From: Erwinia tracheiphila
GTDB taxonomy: Bacteria > Pseudomonadota > Gammaproteobacteria > Enterobacterales > Enterobacteriaceae
Reading direction: 5' to 3'
Assembly: GCF_021365465.1 (NCBI RefSeq)
Contig: NZ_CP089932.1
Location: 3,472,001 to 3,536,000, forward strand
Length of the DNA stretch: 64,000 nt
Position numbers and translations under genes: made by a program. Below, piece after piece: positions 1-9,303 of the stretch. Numbering within the stretch: the first letter of the stretch is position 1; every line of letters starts with the position of its first letter. Below the pieces are notes generated by a model, which was given only the letters and a program-made list of their open reading frames with translations, was not told the DNA's origin and made no database searches.

Positions 1-289
1 TAAAAAACATCTGCGTCCCGCCTCCCGCCAGCCTTTGGAACTGGTGCGCGATAAGCTCGCAGCAATTAGCGAGTGGAACGCTGAAAACATCCATCATGCA
101 ATTCAGTCTGCGGCCGAGCAACTGGAAATTGGCATGGGTAAAGTTGGTATGCCCTTAAGAGTCGCGGTGACGGGCACTACTCAGTCTCCCTCGTTGGATG
201 TCACGGTAGAGGCCATCGGTCAGTCCCGTTCTGTTGCCCGTATTGAAAAAGCACTTGGCTTTATTGCAGAACGCGAGGCGCAGGCATAA
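1..289 (+). CDS. gltX: glutamyl-tRNA synthetase, C-terminal end (5' truncated by window edge)
   Basis: The reading frame is open from the window edge (codons begin at base 2) to TAA at 287-289 and encodes the last ~95 residues of GltX, which charges tRNA-Glu with glutamate in the cytoplasm. Recognisable are the anticodon-binding C-terminal segments [11 protein letters not shown] and [14 protein letters not shown], which close the protein in enterobacteria. The true start lies outside the window. The neighbourhood fits: in E. coli gltX lies near yfeC/yfeD, the alaXW tRNAs and nupC, all present here. The downstream flank has been invaded by an IS110-type element starting about 20 bp after the stop codon. 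Confidence 0.95.
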   Translation, partial: KKHLRPASRQPLELVRDKLAAISEWNAENIHHAIQSAAEQLEIGMGKVGMPLRVAVTGTTQSPSLDVTVEAIGQSRSVARIEKALGFIAEREAQA

Positions 290-309
290 TTTTCAGCCAG
301 TAAAAATCT

Positions 310-1644
310 ATGGTCCCCATCATTTTTGCAACACTGATTTTTGATTAATGCTGGCTTGCCTAAATCTGTCCGGGGTCACTATGGGCATGGAGTCCCGCGC
401 CCCGATGAGTTCCGCACCGGATTAACCTTAAAAACCGCACGACTTCAGAGATCCATTTTTTATGTCAGTTTTTCATCAGGCCGACAGGCCGTTCATGTCA
501 TCAATAATCCGTCTTCGCAAAACCAGACTGGGAACTACTTAAATTAACGATTCACCTGCCAGTCAGGCTGGCGTCATCATTACTTTTCGAACACGGTCTG
601 CCGTGTCGTGATTGCCCACGCTATCCGGGCTAATTTGTCGGCCAGTCCACAACACACTACGCAGGGGTGTTTTTTTGCCAGCAGCGCCCTGACCCGGCCA
701 GCTAGCCTGACTGATAAGCTCTTCTCTGAATAAAGACTCTGGCGCACCGCGCAAGTAACCGGCGCAGGTTTTTGTCTCCGCGTTTACTTATCCCTAAAAG
801 CGTATTTTTTCCGCCGTGCTGTACTGCCGTGGCACCAGACCAGCTGAGGCAGCAAAATCCCGGCTACAGGCATGTTGTTTACCGTCGCCCGGTTGCGATG
901 GCAGGACGCTGGCGGTTACTGGCACAACACCGGATATTGCCTGAAGACGTTGTCCTGTTTCATCACAACTCAGTTCCTGCTCCAGGGCCGTTTCAGGCCC
1001 GGTGATCTGTTCGACAAGGTAAAGATAATGAGCATGTAAGCGCATCAGCAACTGTGCCAGATAGTGTGGAAGTTCATTCTCTGCAAGGACGGTTGAAAGC
1101 TGTTTTATCACTGCGGCTCCGATTGGGAATACTGCTGCCAAATTCCAGTAAAAAAGCATGCATCTTATTGGTTGTTTTGACTTTATCTCTGAGAAGCGAT
1201 TCCCTGACGCGGTGAAGTGCCCGCATGGCCTGCCGGGCTTCAGTTCGTGGTTGCACAAATCGCATTGAGGGACGGGGTTCTGCTTCGCATATGGCTTTCG
1301 CATCGACAAAATCGTTCCTGTTGCTCTTAACAAAAGGGCGGACGAACTGCGGAGAAATCAATTTTGCTTCATGGACTAAATCAGCGAGCCGGCGAGCCAT
1401 AAAATGGGTGCCGGCGCTGGCTTCCATCACAACGCTAGCCGATGTGCAGCCAGCCAGAAACTCAATAAGTTTGGTACGGGCAACCTTTTTACGTAGTAAT
1501 GCCTTGCCTGATTTATCCTGGCAGTGAATGTGGAAGGAATGCTTGCCGAGAACGGATACCAATACACGTAACGTTTTGCATGATGGCCTTCCCCAGAAAG
1601 AAAAACCCCCTGTCAGCGTAGCGCTCACAGGGGATGGGGACCAT
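310..1644 (-). mobile_element. decayed IS110-family (IS1111-like) insertion element
   Basis: This block contains a ruined IS110-type transposase gene on the minus strand. Two 12-bp inverted repeats bracket it: ATGGTCCCCATC at 310-321 and its reverse complement GATGGGGACCAT at 1633-1644. IS110 elements usually lack terminal repeats, but the IS1111 subgroup carries short subterminal ones, so these are taken as approximate element limits. No target duplication is seen, as expected for the family. The non-coding part 322-579 shows no gene; a 68-codon open stretch at 341-547 is read as IS tail. Confidence 0.7.
580..1581 (-). pseudogene. IS110-family transposase, frameshifted and nonsense-interrupted
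   Basis: The expected start is the ATG at 1579-1581, reading MQNVTCIGI. A frameshift follows where the catalytic Asp of IGIDLGKHSF should be, so the first acidic residue of the DEDD domain is lost. The next frame gives LGKHSFHIHCQDKSGKALL through VKTTNKMHAFLLEFG. Another shift enters the Transposase_20 half (AVIKQLSTVLAENELPHYL ... DFAASAGLVPRQYST). After a stop the sequence SKRGDKNLRRLL and, in another frame, HPCVVCCGLADKLARIAW continues to TAA at 580-582. The total span of about 334 codons matches an IS110 transposase. At least three lesions make it inactive. Confidence 0.8.
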
Positions 1645-2446
1645 CTCATTAACCGCCCCGAAGAGCGGTTTTAAAGGCACCCACAGCGGCAAACGGAAGA
1701 AGCCCTTGCTTGTGCTGCCTGATTCAACATACCGACAGAGACAGCTCCTGTTGGTCATCTTGCCCACCGGATGATGCTATATGTCAGTAATAATAAAGCC
1801 GGCTGTTTATTCTATCATATTTTCTTTGCCTATTTAACTCGGAGATGAAGGGAAAGAAAGTATTACAATAAGTTGTATCACCTCGCGGAATCGTGCGTCT
1901 CCGGTCGCAGAAAATGCCCTGATATTATTTAGCGGCTCGACCTGGATTCTGCCCATAAAGTTTTCCGTCTCACGTTTCAATTCACTCCTCTTTTCAATCA
2001 ATAAGAAAATTAACAATGAGCAAAATAAGAAACCATTTTTGCCGCTTGCGCTGTCAATTTTAAAAGGTCGGAGTGCTATTTAAGAATGGTATTGATGGCG
2101 AAGCTGCACGCAACCAGAGACGTATACACGAAGAGAAATCAATAACTAAAATATTCCCTCAGATTATTGAGGCAATTTATTGTCTGTGGTCTTCCGAGGG
2201 TTGGCGTAGAGTCGTTCTTCAGCCAGAAAAGCAATCAGATCCCTTAAACGTTATTTATGATGAATGGAACTGCCGCAGTCGTTAAAATTATGCTTGAGTT
2301 AAGCCGTTTATCGGGGTAACCGATCTGAATATACCGATATGCTTTCAGGGCAGGGGGAAAGTTATCGGCTAATAATAAGCCTTACTCGCTGCTTTGAGAA
2401 CCGGTAAGCCAGACAGGGTAGCTCATTGCAACAGCTTATGTAAAAC
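1645..2446. other. stretch without a recognisable gene between IS110 remnant and yfeC
   Basis: About 800 bp separate the IS110 remnant from the yfeC terminator. I see no recognisable protein. Two short open frames exist: 1834-2016 on the minus strand (60 codons) and 2073-2285 on the plus strand. Only the second has any coding-like character and is listed separately. The stretch may be residue of older insertions next to gltX. Confidence 0.5.
2073..2285 (+). CDS. short hypothetical open frame, possibly a gene remnant
   Basis: A 70-codon frame begins with GTG at 2073, preceded by the weak Shine-Dalgarno-like GGTCGGA, and ends with TAA at 2283-2285. The product would be charged and soluble (IHEEKSITKIFPQIIEAIY, then YDEWNCRSR at the end), without signal peptide, membrane segment or known motif. 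I do not recognise it. It could be the C-terminal end of a gene whose start was destroyed, because the upstream side is disordered IS debris, or a chance frame. Confidence 0.22.
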   Translation: MLFKNGIDGEAARNQRRIHEEKSITKIFPQIIEAIYCLWSSEGWRRVVLQPEKQSDPLNVIYDEWNCRSR

Positions 2447-2467
2447 CCGGAAATGTTATATTTCCGG
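2447..2467 (-). terminator. hairpin terminator downstream of yfeC
   Basis: An 8-bp perfect stem (CCGGAAAT / ATTTCCGG) with a 5-nt loop lies 49 bp beyond the yfeC stop codon. Read on the minus strand the hairpin is followed by a short T-rich GTTTTAC tract, so it fits an intrinsic terminator for yfeC. The T-run is short. Confidence 0.5.
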
Positions 2468-2515
2468 ATCCTTTTATTACAAGCGTTAGACGAATCGTCC
2501 GGTTTGAGGCCGTTT

Positions 2516-2875
2516 TTATTTTTCTTCCTGACCGATATGAAGACGAAGTAGCATGCCTTGTATACCTTCACGTAACAACAATGAGTAAAGCTGCTCCTGC
2601 TCTTCCGTGTTCATTTGCTGAATTGACGTCATTAACAAAGCGGGCAGAGAATTTTGTGTTACGCGGTAAGTCGCGGTTGGCTCGGCAACGTGCCGTGTCG
2701 ATTTAAGAAAGCTTCTGACGTTTTCGTCAATATGAATCATTCGGGCTTTTCCGCCCTGAACACCGGGCTTCGGCACCGTCGTCCATTGCTCTTTCTTGAC
2801 CCATTTATTGATTGTCTGCCGACTGAAACCCGTTTCCTGTGCCAGTTCTTCAGGCGTTAACCATTCCTTTTTCAC
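2516..2875 (-). CDS. yfeC: YfeC-like helix-turn-helix DNA-binding protein
   Basis: The 119-residue protein starts with a Mu-repressor-like winged HTH: LTPEELAQETGFSRQTINKWVKK, followed by GVQGGKARMIHI. It ends with the conserved LLREGIQGMLLRLHI segment of the YfeC/YfeD family. The GTG at 2873-2875 is chosen as start because an AAGGA Shine-Dalgarno lies about 8 nt upstream and the family begins at this point; the in-frame ATG at 2941 would add 22 unrelated residues. The position between gltX and the tRNA-Ala pair is that of E. coli yfeC. Its DNA targets and regulatory role are not evident from sequence. Confidence 0.85.
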   Translation of the reverse strand: MKKEWLTPEELAQETGFSRQTINKWVKKEQWTTVPKPGVQGGKARMIHIDENVRSFLKSTRHVAEPTATYRVTQNSLPALLMTSIQQMNTEEQEQLYSLLLREGIQGMLLRLHIGQEEK

Positions 2876-2968
2876 TTTGCAATATCCTTTTTGCGTTGAT
2901 TTGTAAAGTGTACATATTACAGGAAATTGTTGTGTGAACAACTAACAGAAAGGACTAATGAGAAGAGC

Positions 2969-2991
2969 AGAGAGGCAAGACGCCCCTCTCT
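2969..2991 (-). terminator. hairpin between the FNT gene and yfeC
   Basis: AGAGAGG (2969-2975) pairs with CCTCTCT (2985-2991), giving a 7-bp stem 23 bp beyond the stop of the FNT-family gene on the minus strand. No strong T-run follows, so it could act as a weak terminator or only as an mRNA 3' end structure. Confidence 0.35.
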
Positions 2992-3014
2992 TTATTAACA
3001 ATCAGGGAGTTATA

Positions 3015-3803
3015 TCAACGTATGTCAGGTGCCGCGCTGTTGGGCAGACGCCACGCCAGGTGATATGTCAGACCTACAAAAATAGCGCCCTCAACCAAAT
3101 TACCCATAAATACGGCAACAAAATTAGGAAAATAATCAGCCCATGCAATTTGCCCGGCGAAAATTGCTGCTGGAATGATGAACATATTGGCCACAACATG
3201 CTGAAAACCCAATGCAACAAAAGCCATCATAGGAAACCACATTCCCAGAATTTTTCCCGCGATATCTTTACTACCAAAAGCGGGCCAGGTTGCCAGACAA
3301 ACCAGCCAGTTACAGCCAATAGCCGAAATAAAGGCATGTAAAAAGTCAGCGTGGATTTTTGCATTAGTGATCGCAACGCTTTTTTTAAGGTAGTCACCTT
3401 CGGTCATCCCGAGAAGATGACCGAAGAACCAGGCTACCGCAATACTGCCTGCGAAATTGGCAAGAGTGACCCAGAATAGGTTATGCAGCACATTTGCAAC
3501 TTTAATCTTACGCGCGAACCAGGTTACCGGCATGACCATCATATTTCCGGTTAACAGTTCGCCCCCTGCCAGCACGGTAAGAATTATCCCAACCGGAAAA
3601 ACAGCGGCGCCAATCAGCACGTTAAATGATCCCCAGCCTTGCGGCAATTGGTTAATAACATGAATATCAAGTAAAAAACCTGTTGCTATAAAGACACCCG
3701 CGAGAAAGCCAAGAATCAATAGTGAAGGAACAGGTAAACGACTTTTAGCTATGCCAGTATTGACAACGACTGACGCAATCTCTTTCGGAGAATAAAGGGA
3801 CAT
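3015..3803 (-). CDS. formate/nitrite transporter (FNT) family channel
   Basis: This 262-residue inner-membrane protein has six hydrophobic segments and the FNT signatures, including AGGELLTGNMM in the second third and FQHVVANMF near the C-terminus, which line the pore in FocA/NirC-type pentameric channels. Such channels pass small monovalent anions (formate, nitrite, hydrosulfide). The substrate cannot be told from sequence alone. The start at 3801-3803 (MSLYSPKEIAS) is chosen over an ATG 18 codons upstream because FNT proteins begin close to this SPKEIA-type segment. It stands alone, divergent from the tRNA-Ala genes, with no formate lyase or nitrite reductase next to it. Confidence 0.88.
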   Translation of the reverse strand: MSLYSPKEIASVVVNTGIAKSRLPVPSLLILGFLAGVFIATGFLLDIHVINQLPQGWGSFNVLIGAAVFPVGIILTVLAGGELLTGNMMVMPVTWFARKIKVANVLHNLFWVTLANFAGSIAVAWFFGHLLGMTEGDYLKKSVAITNAKIHADFLHAFISAIGCNWLVCLATWPAFGSKDIAGKILGMWFPMMAFVALGFQHVVANMFIIPAAIFAGQIAWADYFPNFVAVFMGNLVEGAIFVGLTYHLAWRLPNSAAPDIR

Positions 3804-4161
3804 AGTGACTCTGATTAATAAATGGGAGTTTATTAAGAAAAAAGTATTTATTAACAACCGGAGATGGTTTTTTTGAGGTCATTCAGAAAAGTACTATCAC
3901 ACCGAGTGTAGTGACAATCTGGTACGAGAATTTAACAAAAACAAGCAAATTAACAGGGAAAAGCAGCGTTTTGTTCACATCTGTTACTCTTACCAGAGGT
4001 TAGTGAGAGATAAAATAAAAATTGTATTTTGCGCGAGATTTAATCTTGCCTGGCCGCTTTTCCAGTGAGTGGAGATGGCATTTCCTCAATAATGAAATTC
4101 ATCGCCGTTTTTGTGTGCTGGCGTCTTTTTCAGCGATCGAACACAGATTGATAATTTGCCG
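3804..4161. other. intergenic region between FNT gene and tRNA-Ala promoter
   Basis: About 360 bp without a gene, A+T-rich in its first part. It should hold the FNT gene promoter (minus strand) and any upstream activator site for the tRNA promoter. I do not see an individual motif I could defend. Confidence 0.4.
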
Positions 4162-4190
4162 TTGACACCTTCCACACCGTTTCATATTAT
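4162..4190 (+). promoter_or_regulatory. sigma-70 promoter of the tRNA-Ala operon, stringent type
   Basis: A perfect -35 TTGACA (4162-4167), a 17-nt spacer and a -10 TATTAT (4185-4190) are followed by the GC-rich discriminator GCCCGCC (4191-4197). That combination is typical of stable-RNA promoters under ppGpp/DksA control. Transcription should begin near 4198, about 25 bp before the first tRNA. Confidence 0.85.
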
Positions 4191-4223
4191 GCCCGCCGTT
4201 AAAACGACGGGATTTTCCGGTAC

Positions 4224-4299
<76 letters not shown>

Positions 4300-4343
4300 A
4301 ATCCGACCAGCAGATTTAGTGCCGAAGAACAGTTTTACTACGT

Positions 4344-4419
<76 letters not shown>

Positions 4420-4426
4420 GATTCGG

Positions 4427-4453
4427 AAAAAAACTGCTCAGGCAGTTTTTTTT
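4427..4453 (+). terminator. intrinsic terminator of the tRNA-Ala operon
   Basis: A run of seven A plus CTGC pairs with GCAG plus a run of eight T across a TCAG loop, 8 nt after the second tRNA. The T-rich tail makes it a standard rho-independent terminator; the A-run could also make it work for nupC from the opposite side. Confidence 0.85.
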
Positions 4454-4552
4454 CCGCTGATAAAAAGTGGGAATGCAAACACAGTGAACATCAGCTACAA
4501 GACTCAGTAACAAAACGGGTGCCAACGATGCTCCCGCTTTTTAACGTCCTGC

Positions 4553-5737
4553 TTACAATACCAAGCCTGCTATAGATGCGGATAACATGCTAACCAGTGT
4601 GGAACCATAAAGCAGTTTCAGACCGAAGCGCGACACCACGTTACCTTGCTCTTCGTTGAGACCTTTGATCGCGCCGGCCACGATGCCAATGGAAGAAAAA
4701 TTGGCAAAGGAAACCAGAAAGACGGAGAGAATACCCTCACCGCGACGAGACAAGTGACCCGCCAGCTTCTGCAGATCCATCATGGCCACAAATTCGTTTG
4801 ACACCAGCTTTGTCGCCATAATACTGCCAACCTGCAGCGACTCGCTGGCTGGGACCCCCATCATCCAAGCAAAGGGATAGAATACATGGCCCAGCACGCC
4901 CTGGAAGCTGATACCGAAAATCGTATCAAACAAAGCATTAATCGCTGAAATTAATGCAATAAAGCCAATAAGCATTGCTGCGACAATTACCGCGACTTTA
5001 AATCCAGCGAGGATATACTCGCCAAGCATTTCAAAGAAACTCTGACCCTGGTGTGCGTTACTTAGCTTCAGATCGTCTTCATGCTCAACACGGTATGGAT
5101 TAATTAAAGACAACACAATAAAGGTGCTGAACATATTCAGGATCAGTGCCGCCACCACATATTTAGGCTGAATTATCATCATGTACGCGCCCACAATTGA
5201 CATTGAGACGGTGGACATAGCCGTTGCCGCCATCGTGTAGATCCGGCGCTGTGATATTTTTCCCAGGATATCTTTATAAGCAATAAAGTTTTCTGACTGT
5301 CCCAAAATCAGTGAACTTACGGCATTAAAGGATTCCAGCTTGCCCATACCATTGATTTTTGAAAGTACAGTGCCGACTGCGCGAATAATCACTGGCAGAA
5401 TGCGGAAATGTTGCAGAATACCGATCAGTGTGGAGATAAACACCATAGGACAAAGTACATTAAGCCAGAAGAAAGCCAGACCTCTGTCGTTCATGTTGCC
5501 AAAAACAAAATTGGTTCCCTGGGCGGCATAAGCCAACAGCTTGTCGAACAGACCCGCAAAGCTTTTGACGAATCCAAGGCCGACTTCGGAGTTCAGAAAG
5601 AACCATGCAAGCATAACCTCGATCATCAGAAGCTGTATGATAAAACGTACGCGGATATTTTTGCGATCACTACTGACCAGTAAAGCCATCAGTACCACAA
5701 CTATCAGTGCCAAAGAAAAATGTAGAATGCGGGACAT
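4553..5737 (-). CDS. nupC: nucleoside:H+ symporter NupC
   Basis: The 394-residue protein is a concentrative nucleoside transporter, importing nucleosides across the inner membrane with protons. It has the family order: N-terminal hydrophobic helices ([17 protein letters not shown]), the gate region [12 protein letters not shown], and the C-terminal half with [26 protein letters not shown], which forms the substrate site in CNT proteins. Length is close to E. coli NupC (about 400). It is monocistronic, convergent with the tRNA operon. An IS4 element has inserted 80 bp upstream of the start, so its promoter region may be altered. Confidence 0.95.
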   Translation of the reverse strand: MSRILHFSLALIVVVLMALLVSSDRKNIRVRFIIQLLMIEVMLAWFFLNSEVGLGFVKSFAGLFDKLLAYAAQGTNFVFGNMNDRGLAFFWLNVLCPMVFISTLIGILQHFRILPVIIRAVGTVLSKINGMGKLESFNAVSSLILGQSENFIAYKDILGKISQRRIYTMAATAMSTVSMSIVGAYMMIIQPKYVVAALILNMFSTFIVLSLINPYRVEHEDDLKLSNAHQGQSFFEMLGEYILAGFKVAVIVAAMLIGFIALISAINALFDTIFGISFQGVLGHVFYPFAWMMGVPASESLQVGSIMATKLVSNEFVAMMDLQKLAGHLSRRGEGILSVFLVSFANFSSIGIVAGAIKGLNEEQGNVVSRFGLKLLYGSTLVSMLSASIAGLVL

Positions 5738-5806
5738 GATTGCTCCAAATTTGAAGGCTGTTATATTTCGCTGGACATTCTATGTAACAGCTTGCAGAAA
5801 AACGAG

Positions 5807-5817
5807 ACCCAAGTGAC
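5807..5817. repeat. left target-site duplication of IS4 copy 1
   Basis: The 11-bp sequence ACCCAAGTGAC directly precedes the element and is repeated exactly at 7234-7244 after it, proving insertion by a cut-and-paste transposase with an 11-bp stagger. Confidence 0.92.
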
Positions 5818-5834
5818 TAATGCCGATCATTTAA

Positions 5835-5899
5835 GGATCGGTTGACCGATCCGGTTTATGCGGTAAAAAGGGTTCTATGTTCATCATGGAACCCTTTTT
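5835..5899 (+). promoter_or_regulatory. IS4 5' control region: Dam sites and anti-readthrough hairpin
   Basis: Three GATC Dam sites lie at 5824, 5836 and 5848, two of them in the stem of a 7-bp hairpin (GGATCGG/CCGATCC, 5835-5852). A second hairpin pairs AAAAAGGGTTC (5865-5875) with GAACCCTTTTT (5889-5899), an intrinsic-terminator shape ending three bases before the transposase ATG. No Shine-Dalgarno is visible. In IS10 and IS50, Dam sites and mRNA structures near the end restrict transposase expression; similar control is inferred here. Confidence 0.6.
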
Positions 5900-5901
5900 A
5901 A

Positions 5902-7224
5902 ATGGAACTTTCCCAGGCCCTCGGCATCATCAATGCCGCCACTCCTGAGCGCGCCCGTAGTCTCGCCGACCTTATTCCTCCCGAGCTTATTCAGCAGGCG
6001 CTCACCCTGACCGATACCGTTACTTTGCGTAAACGTAAACTTTCCCTCGAATCCATGATTTGGCTTGTCGTTGGGATGTCCATTTTTTGCGATCGTCCGA
6101 TGACCGAAATCGTCAATCTGATGGATATTACTGACCGGACCGGAGCTCCTTTTACCGCACGCAGCGCTGTCATTCAGCGCCGTAAGACTCTGGGTGAAAA
6201 TGCAGTGCGGGAGCTTTTTGATATCACACAGCAGCACTGGAATCAGCAGGCTGCACATCCAAAATGGCACGGTCTGAATCTGTTTGCTGTCGACGGCGTG
6301 GTCTGGCGTACCGCCGATACGCCGGAAAACAGAGCCGTCTTCAGTAAACACAGCAGCCAGTACGGCGAAGGCGGCTATCCTCAGGTGCGAATGGTTTGTC
6401 TGATGGAGCTGAGCAGCCATCTGATCGCCGCCAGTGCATTCGACAGTGAAAAAGTCAGTGAAATGCGGCTGGCTGAGCACCTGACGGAGAAAACCCCGAA
6501 TAACAGTATCACCCTGTTCGATAAGGGATTTTATTCGATGGGTCTGCTTCATCACTGGCAGACAGCAGGAGAACACCGTCACTGGTTGTTGCCGTTGAAA
6601 AAACACGTACAGTATCAGGTGGTTCGCCGTTTGGGGCGTGGAGATGAACTGATATGCCTGAAAACCAGTCCACGAGCCAGGAAGCAATGGCCAGGGGTCC
6701 CGGAAGAAATGGTGGCAAGACTGCTGACCCGCAGGGTAGACGGTAAAGAGAGGCAGGTGCTGACGTCACTGACAGACCCGAATCGCTATCCGGGTAAAGA
6801 TATCAGCGAGCTATATCGCCACCGCTGGGAAATAGAACTGGGCTACCGGGAAGCAAAGCAGGGTATGCTGGACAGCCGGTGGACATTACGCAGTCGCCTG
6901 CCGGAGCTGGTGAGACAGGAGCTATGGGGGGTACTGCTGGCTTATAACCTGGTGCGATATCAGATGGTGCAGATGGCGTTCCATCTGAAAGGAGATTACC
7001 TGCCTTACCAGCTGAGCTTCAGTGGAGCGATAAGCGAAATAATCCGGATGCTGATAACCCTGCCCTGGGCTTCGCCGGGAAAAATGCCGGGAGAACTGAG
7101 AACCCTGTATGAACAGGCGAAATGGCTTGTGTTACCGGGTAGAAGAGAGCGAAGTTACCCGAGAGAGTTGAGGGTAAAGAGCAGGAAATATCCGGATAAA
7201 AAGGTTGCTGGTCACCTTAAGTGA
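5902..7224 (+). CDS. IS4-family DDE transposase
   Basis: The 440-residue transposase has the RNase H-like DDE core of IS4: first Asp in [11 protein letters not shown], second Asp in TLFDKGFYS, and the family signature Y-(2)-R-(3)-E-(6)-K in [17 protein letters not shown], carrying the catalytic Glu. The N-terminal part resembles the transposase domain-4 helix region. The stop codon lies inside the right terminal repeat, within a perfect 9-bp stem hairpin (7207-7229). It differs from the other copy at only a few residues (for example CDRPM vs CDHPM, RWEIEL vs RWETEL). It looks functional. Confidence 0.93.
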   Translation: MELSQALGIINAATPERARSLADLIPPELIQQALTLTDTVTLRKRKLSLESMIWLVVGMSIFCDRPMTEIVNLMDITDRTGAPFTARSAVIQRRKTLGENAVRELFDITQQHWNQQAAHPKWHGLNLFAVDGVVWRTADTPENRAVFSKHSSQYGEGGYPQVRMVCLMELSSHLIAASAFDSEKVSEMRLAEHLTEKTPNNSITLFDKGFYSMGLLHHWQTAGEHRHWLLPLKKHVQYQVVRRLGRGDELICLKTSPRARKQWPGVPEEMVARLLTRRVDGKERQVLTSLTDPNRYPGKDISELYRHRWEIELGYREAKQGMLDSRWTLRSRLPELVRQELWGVLLAYNLVRYQMVQMAFHLKGDYLPYQLSFSGAISEIIRMLITLPWASPGKMPGELRTLYEQAKWLVLPGRRERSYPRELRVKSRKYPDKKVAGHLK

Positions 7225-7233
7225 CCAGCATTA

Positions 7234-7244
7234 ACCCAAGTGAC
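7234..7244. repeat. right target-site duplication of IS4 copy 1
   Basis: Exact 11-bp repeat of the sequence at 5807-5817. Confidence 0.92.
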
Positions 7245-7390
7245 AATATAATAATTACCTATGACCCGGAACAGGTAATTTTTGACAGCCTCGCATAATT
7301 AAAAATTTCCTGCCCGAGTTGTGTGGCCTTGTTTTTTGTCCTAGAGTGAAAATTGTTGCTGTTATGTTTGATTTGGCTTACTTTGCTGTT

Positions 7391-7412
7391 AAATATAGCT
7401 AATGCTATATTT
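7391..7412 (+). promoter_or_regulatory. MntR-type operator upstream of mntH
   Basis: A 22-bp palindrome with half-sites AAATATAGC and GCTATATTT around a 4-nt centre. It matches the known enterobacterial mntH operator form, AAACATAGC-N4-GCTATGTTT, bound by manganese-loaded MntR. It ends 108 bp before the mntH start, which suits repression by manganese. Function is inferred from the match. Confidence 0.75.
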
Positions 7413-7520
7413 TTTAGTGATGGCTATGAATCAGCGAAAATAACAGTCGTCACTTCATTTGATACGCATTATTTCACCGGGTAGCAATCTCATATCAGAT
7501 GTGAAGCAGGAGAAACAACG

Positions 7521-8753
7521 ATGTCCAATGGACGTGCGGAGGAGCAGGCAATTCGTCGCTCCCGTAAAATTAAGTTCGCACTGATGGGACCGGCCTTCAT
7601 TGTGGCGATTGGCTATATCGATCCCGGTAACTTTGCCACCAATATTCAGGCCGGTGCGGCCTATGGTTATCAGCTGCTTTGGGTTGTCGTTTGGGCCAAT
7701 ATTATGGCGATGGTCATCCAGCTAATGTCGGCGAAACTTGGAATTGCTACCAATAAAAACCTTGCGGAGCACATTCGCGATCGCTTCCCAAGGCCAGCCG
7801 TCTGGTTCTACTGGGTACAGGCAGAAATTATCGCGATGGCCACCGATCTGGCTGAATTTATTGGCGCGGCAATGGGGTTCAGACTGATCTTCGGTATCAG
7901 CCTGTTGCAGGGCGCATTATTAACCGGTGTGGTGACTTTCTTAATCCTGATGCTGCAAAAGCAGGGTAAAAAGCCACTTGAACTGCTCATCGGCGGTCTT
8001 TTACTGTTTGTGGCTGCCGCTTACGTGATAGAACTTTTTTACTCGCAGCCAAAATTCATTGCATTACTGCAGGGGATAGCGATTCCATCTTTGCCCACCT
8101 CAGACGCTATTTTACTGGCCGCTGGCGTGTTGGGTGCGACAATTATGCCACATGTCATTTATTTGCATTCTTCTCTGACCCAAAGCCCGGATGGTGCCTC
8201 GCGTGCAGAACGTTATGTCTCAACCAGACTGGATGTTGCTATCGCCATGACCATTGCTGGATTTGTAAATCTGGCGATGATGGCCACCGCTGCGGCTGCC
8301 TTTCATTTTAGTGGACACACGGGGATTGCTGGGCTGGATCAGGCCTATCTGACGCTCGATCCATTGTTGGGACGGGCTGCGTCGCTGGTATTCGGCCTCA
8401 GCCTGCTCGCTGCCGGATTGTCTTCCACCGTGGTGGGCACAATGGCAGGACAGGTGGTCATGCAAGGTTTTATTCATGTGCGCATCCCGCTGCCGGTTCG
8501 TCGGCTGGTAACCATGCTGCCCTCTTTTATTGTTATTATTGCTGGCTGGGAGCCGACGCGCATTCTGGTGTTGAGCCAGGTTTTGCTGAGTTTTGGCATC
8601 GCACTTGCGCTGGTTCCCCTGCTTATTTTCACAGGCAATCGTGAACTGATGGGCGATATGGTCAATACCCGTCTGATGCACAACACAGGGAAGGCCATTG
8701 TAGTGGTGGTGGTGGCGCTGAATCTCTATTTGCTCGTCTCGATGATTTTATAA
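7521..8753 (+). CDS. mntH: Mn2+/H+ symporter MntH (NRAMP family)
   Basis: The 410-residue protein imports Mn2+ (and Fe2+) with protons through the inner membrane. Its first transmembrane helix carries the NRAMP metal-binding motif [12 protein letters not shown] second family motif, MPHVIYLHS, lies in the sixth helix, with the metal-ligand Met of the ATIMPH segment. About eleven hydrophobic segments are present. An AGGAG-type Shine-Dalgarno (GCAGGAGAAACA) precedes the ATG at 7521. An MntR operator lies upstream. The gene follows nupC as in E. coli, though the two are now parted by an IS4 copy. Confidence 0.96.
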   Translation: MSNGRAEEQAIRRSRKIKFALMGPAFIVAIGYIDPGNFATNIQAGAAYGYQLLWVVVWANIMAMVIQLMSAKLGIATNKNLAEHIRDRFPRPAVWFYWVQAEIIAMATDLAEFIGAAMGFRLIFGISLLQGALLTGVVTFLILMLQKQGKKPLELLIGGLLLFVAAAYVIELFYSQPKFIALLQGIAIPSLPTSDAILLAAGVLGATIMPHVIYLHSSLTQSPDGASRAERYVSTRLDVAIAMTIAGFVNLAMMATAAAAFHFSGHTGIAGLDQAYLTLDPLLGRAASLVFGLSLLAAGLSSTVVGTMAGQVVMQGFIHVRIPLPVRRLVTMLPSFIVIIAGWEPTRILVLSQVLLSFGIALALVPLLIFTGNRELMGDMVNTRLMHNTGKAIVVVVVALNLYLLVSMIL

Positions 8754-8806
8754 AAATGCCCAACCTGCGGCCTTTTACAACCGCATGCTGATGTTGTGGG
8801 TCACCG

Positions 8807-9148
8807 TTAAGGATAAGGGTTTTCATCACGATATCGTTTATCATCGTGCCATCTGCGTTCTCGTTCCCATTCGCGATGCCGCCGCCACTCCTCATGCTGT
8901 CGCCATGCTTCATGGCGACGCCATTGCTGATAACACCAACAACGCTCCTCGTCATCACGATAATTATCCCAGTCCTGCTGGTCCCGCAAGCGCCCACCAC
9001 CCTAGTAGCGACCATGTGGATCACGATCGCTGACGTGGAGCTGTACGCCAGGGGCCAGCACAATGTCGGCACCATCGGCTTGTGCCGTTTTCACCGCTAA
9101 TGGAGGTAAGCATGCCAGCAGTGCTACAATGATAGACAGGCGTTTCAT
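8807..9148 (-). pseudogene. DUF2502 (YpeC-like) secreted protein, internal stop codon
   Basis: From the ATG at 9146-9148, preceded by AAGGAGCGAAGA, the frame encodes a signal peptide (MKRLSIIVALLACLPPLAVKTAQA cleaved near residue 24; two segments of it, hydrophobic MKRLSIIVALLACLP) and the family core IVLAPGVQLHVSDRD. A TAG stop at 9002-9004 interrupts it after about 48 residues. The same frame then continues for 60 more codons with the typical Trp/Arg/His-rich tail (WRRHEAWRQHEEWRRH) to TAA at 8807-8809. The location just after mntH matches the DUF2502 gene ypeC in E. coli. Function of the family is unknown. Readthrough is possible but a recent nonsense mutation is the simpler reading. Confidence 0.8.
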
Positions 9149-9303
9149 TCTTCGCTCCTTACCAACGGCATATGGCTCCGCTGTGAGGGCAGCTTATATA
9201 AGAGCGTGCTCTGGTTACGCCCTGGAAACTCTTAATCTGGTTTGTTCTTGGAAAATTGAGAGTTTTCCGCAAGTTGCCGCCGCAGTTCACAGCGGGAACA
9301 GGA

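Larger units (their letters stand above)
5818..7233 (+). mobile_element. IS4-family insertion sequence, copy 1 (intact, 1416 bp)
   Basis: The element is bounded by imperfect inverted repeats, left TAATGCCGATCATTTAAGG and right (reverse complement) TAATGCTGGTCACTTAAGG, 16 of 19 matching. It carries one transposase gene filling nearly all of its length. An exact 11-bp target duplication flanks it. A second copy of exactly the same length lies at 48076-49491 in opposite orientation. It sits between nupC and mntH and could supply or block promoters for either. Confidence 0.93.

Noticed and set aside
341..547. 68-codon open frame downstream of gltX
   Set aside because: It lies in the non-coding tail of the decayed IS110 element and resembles no protein.
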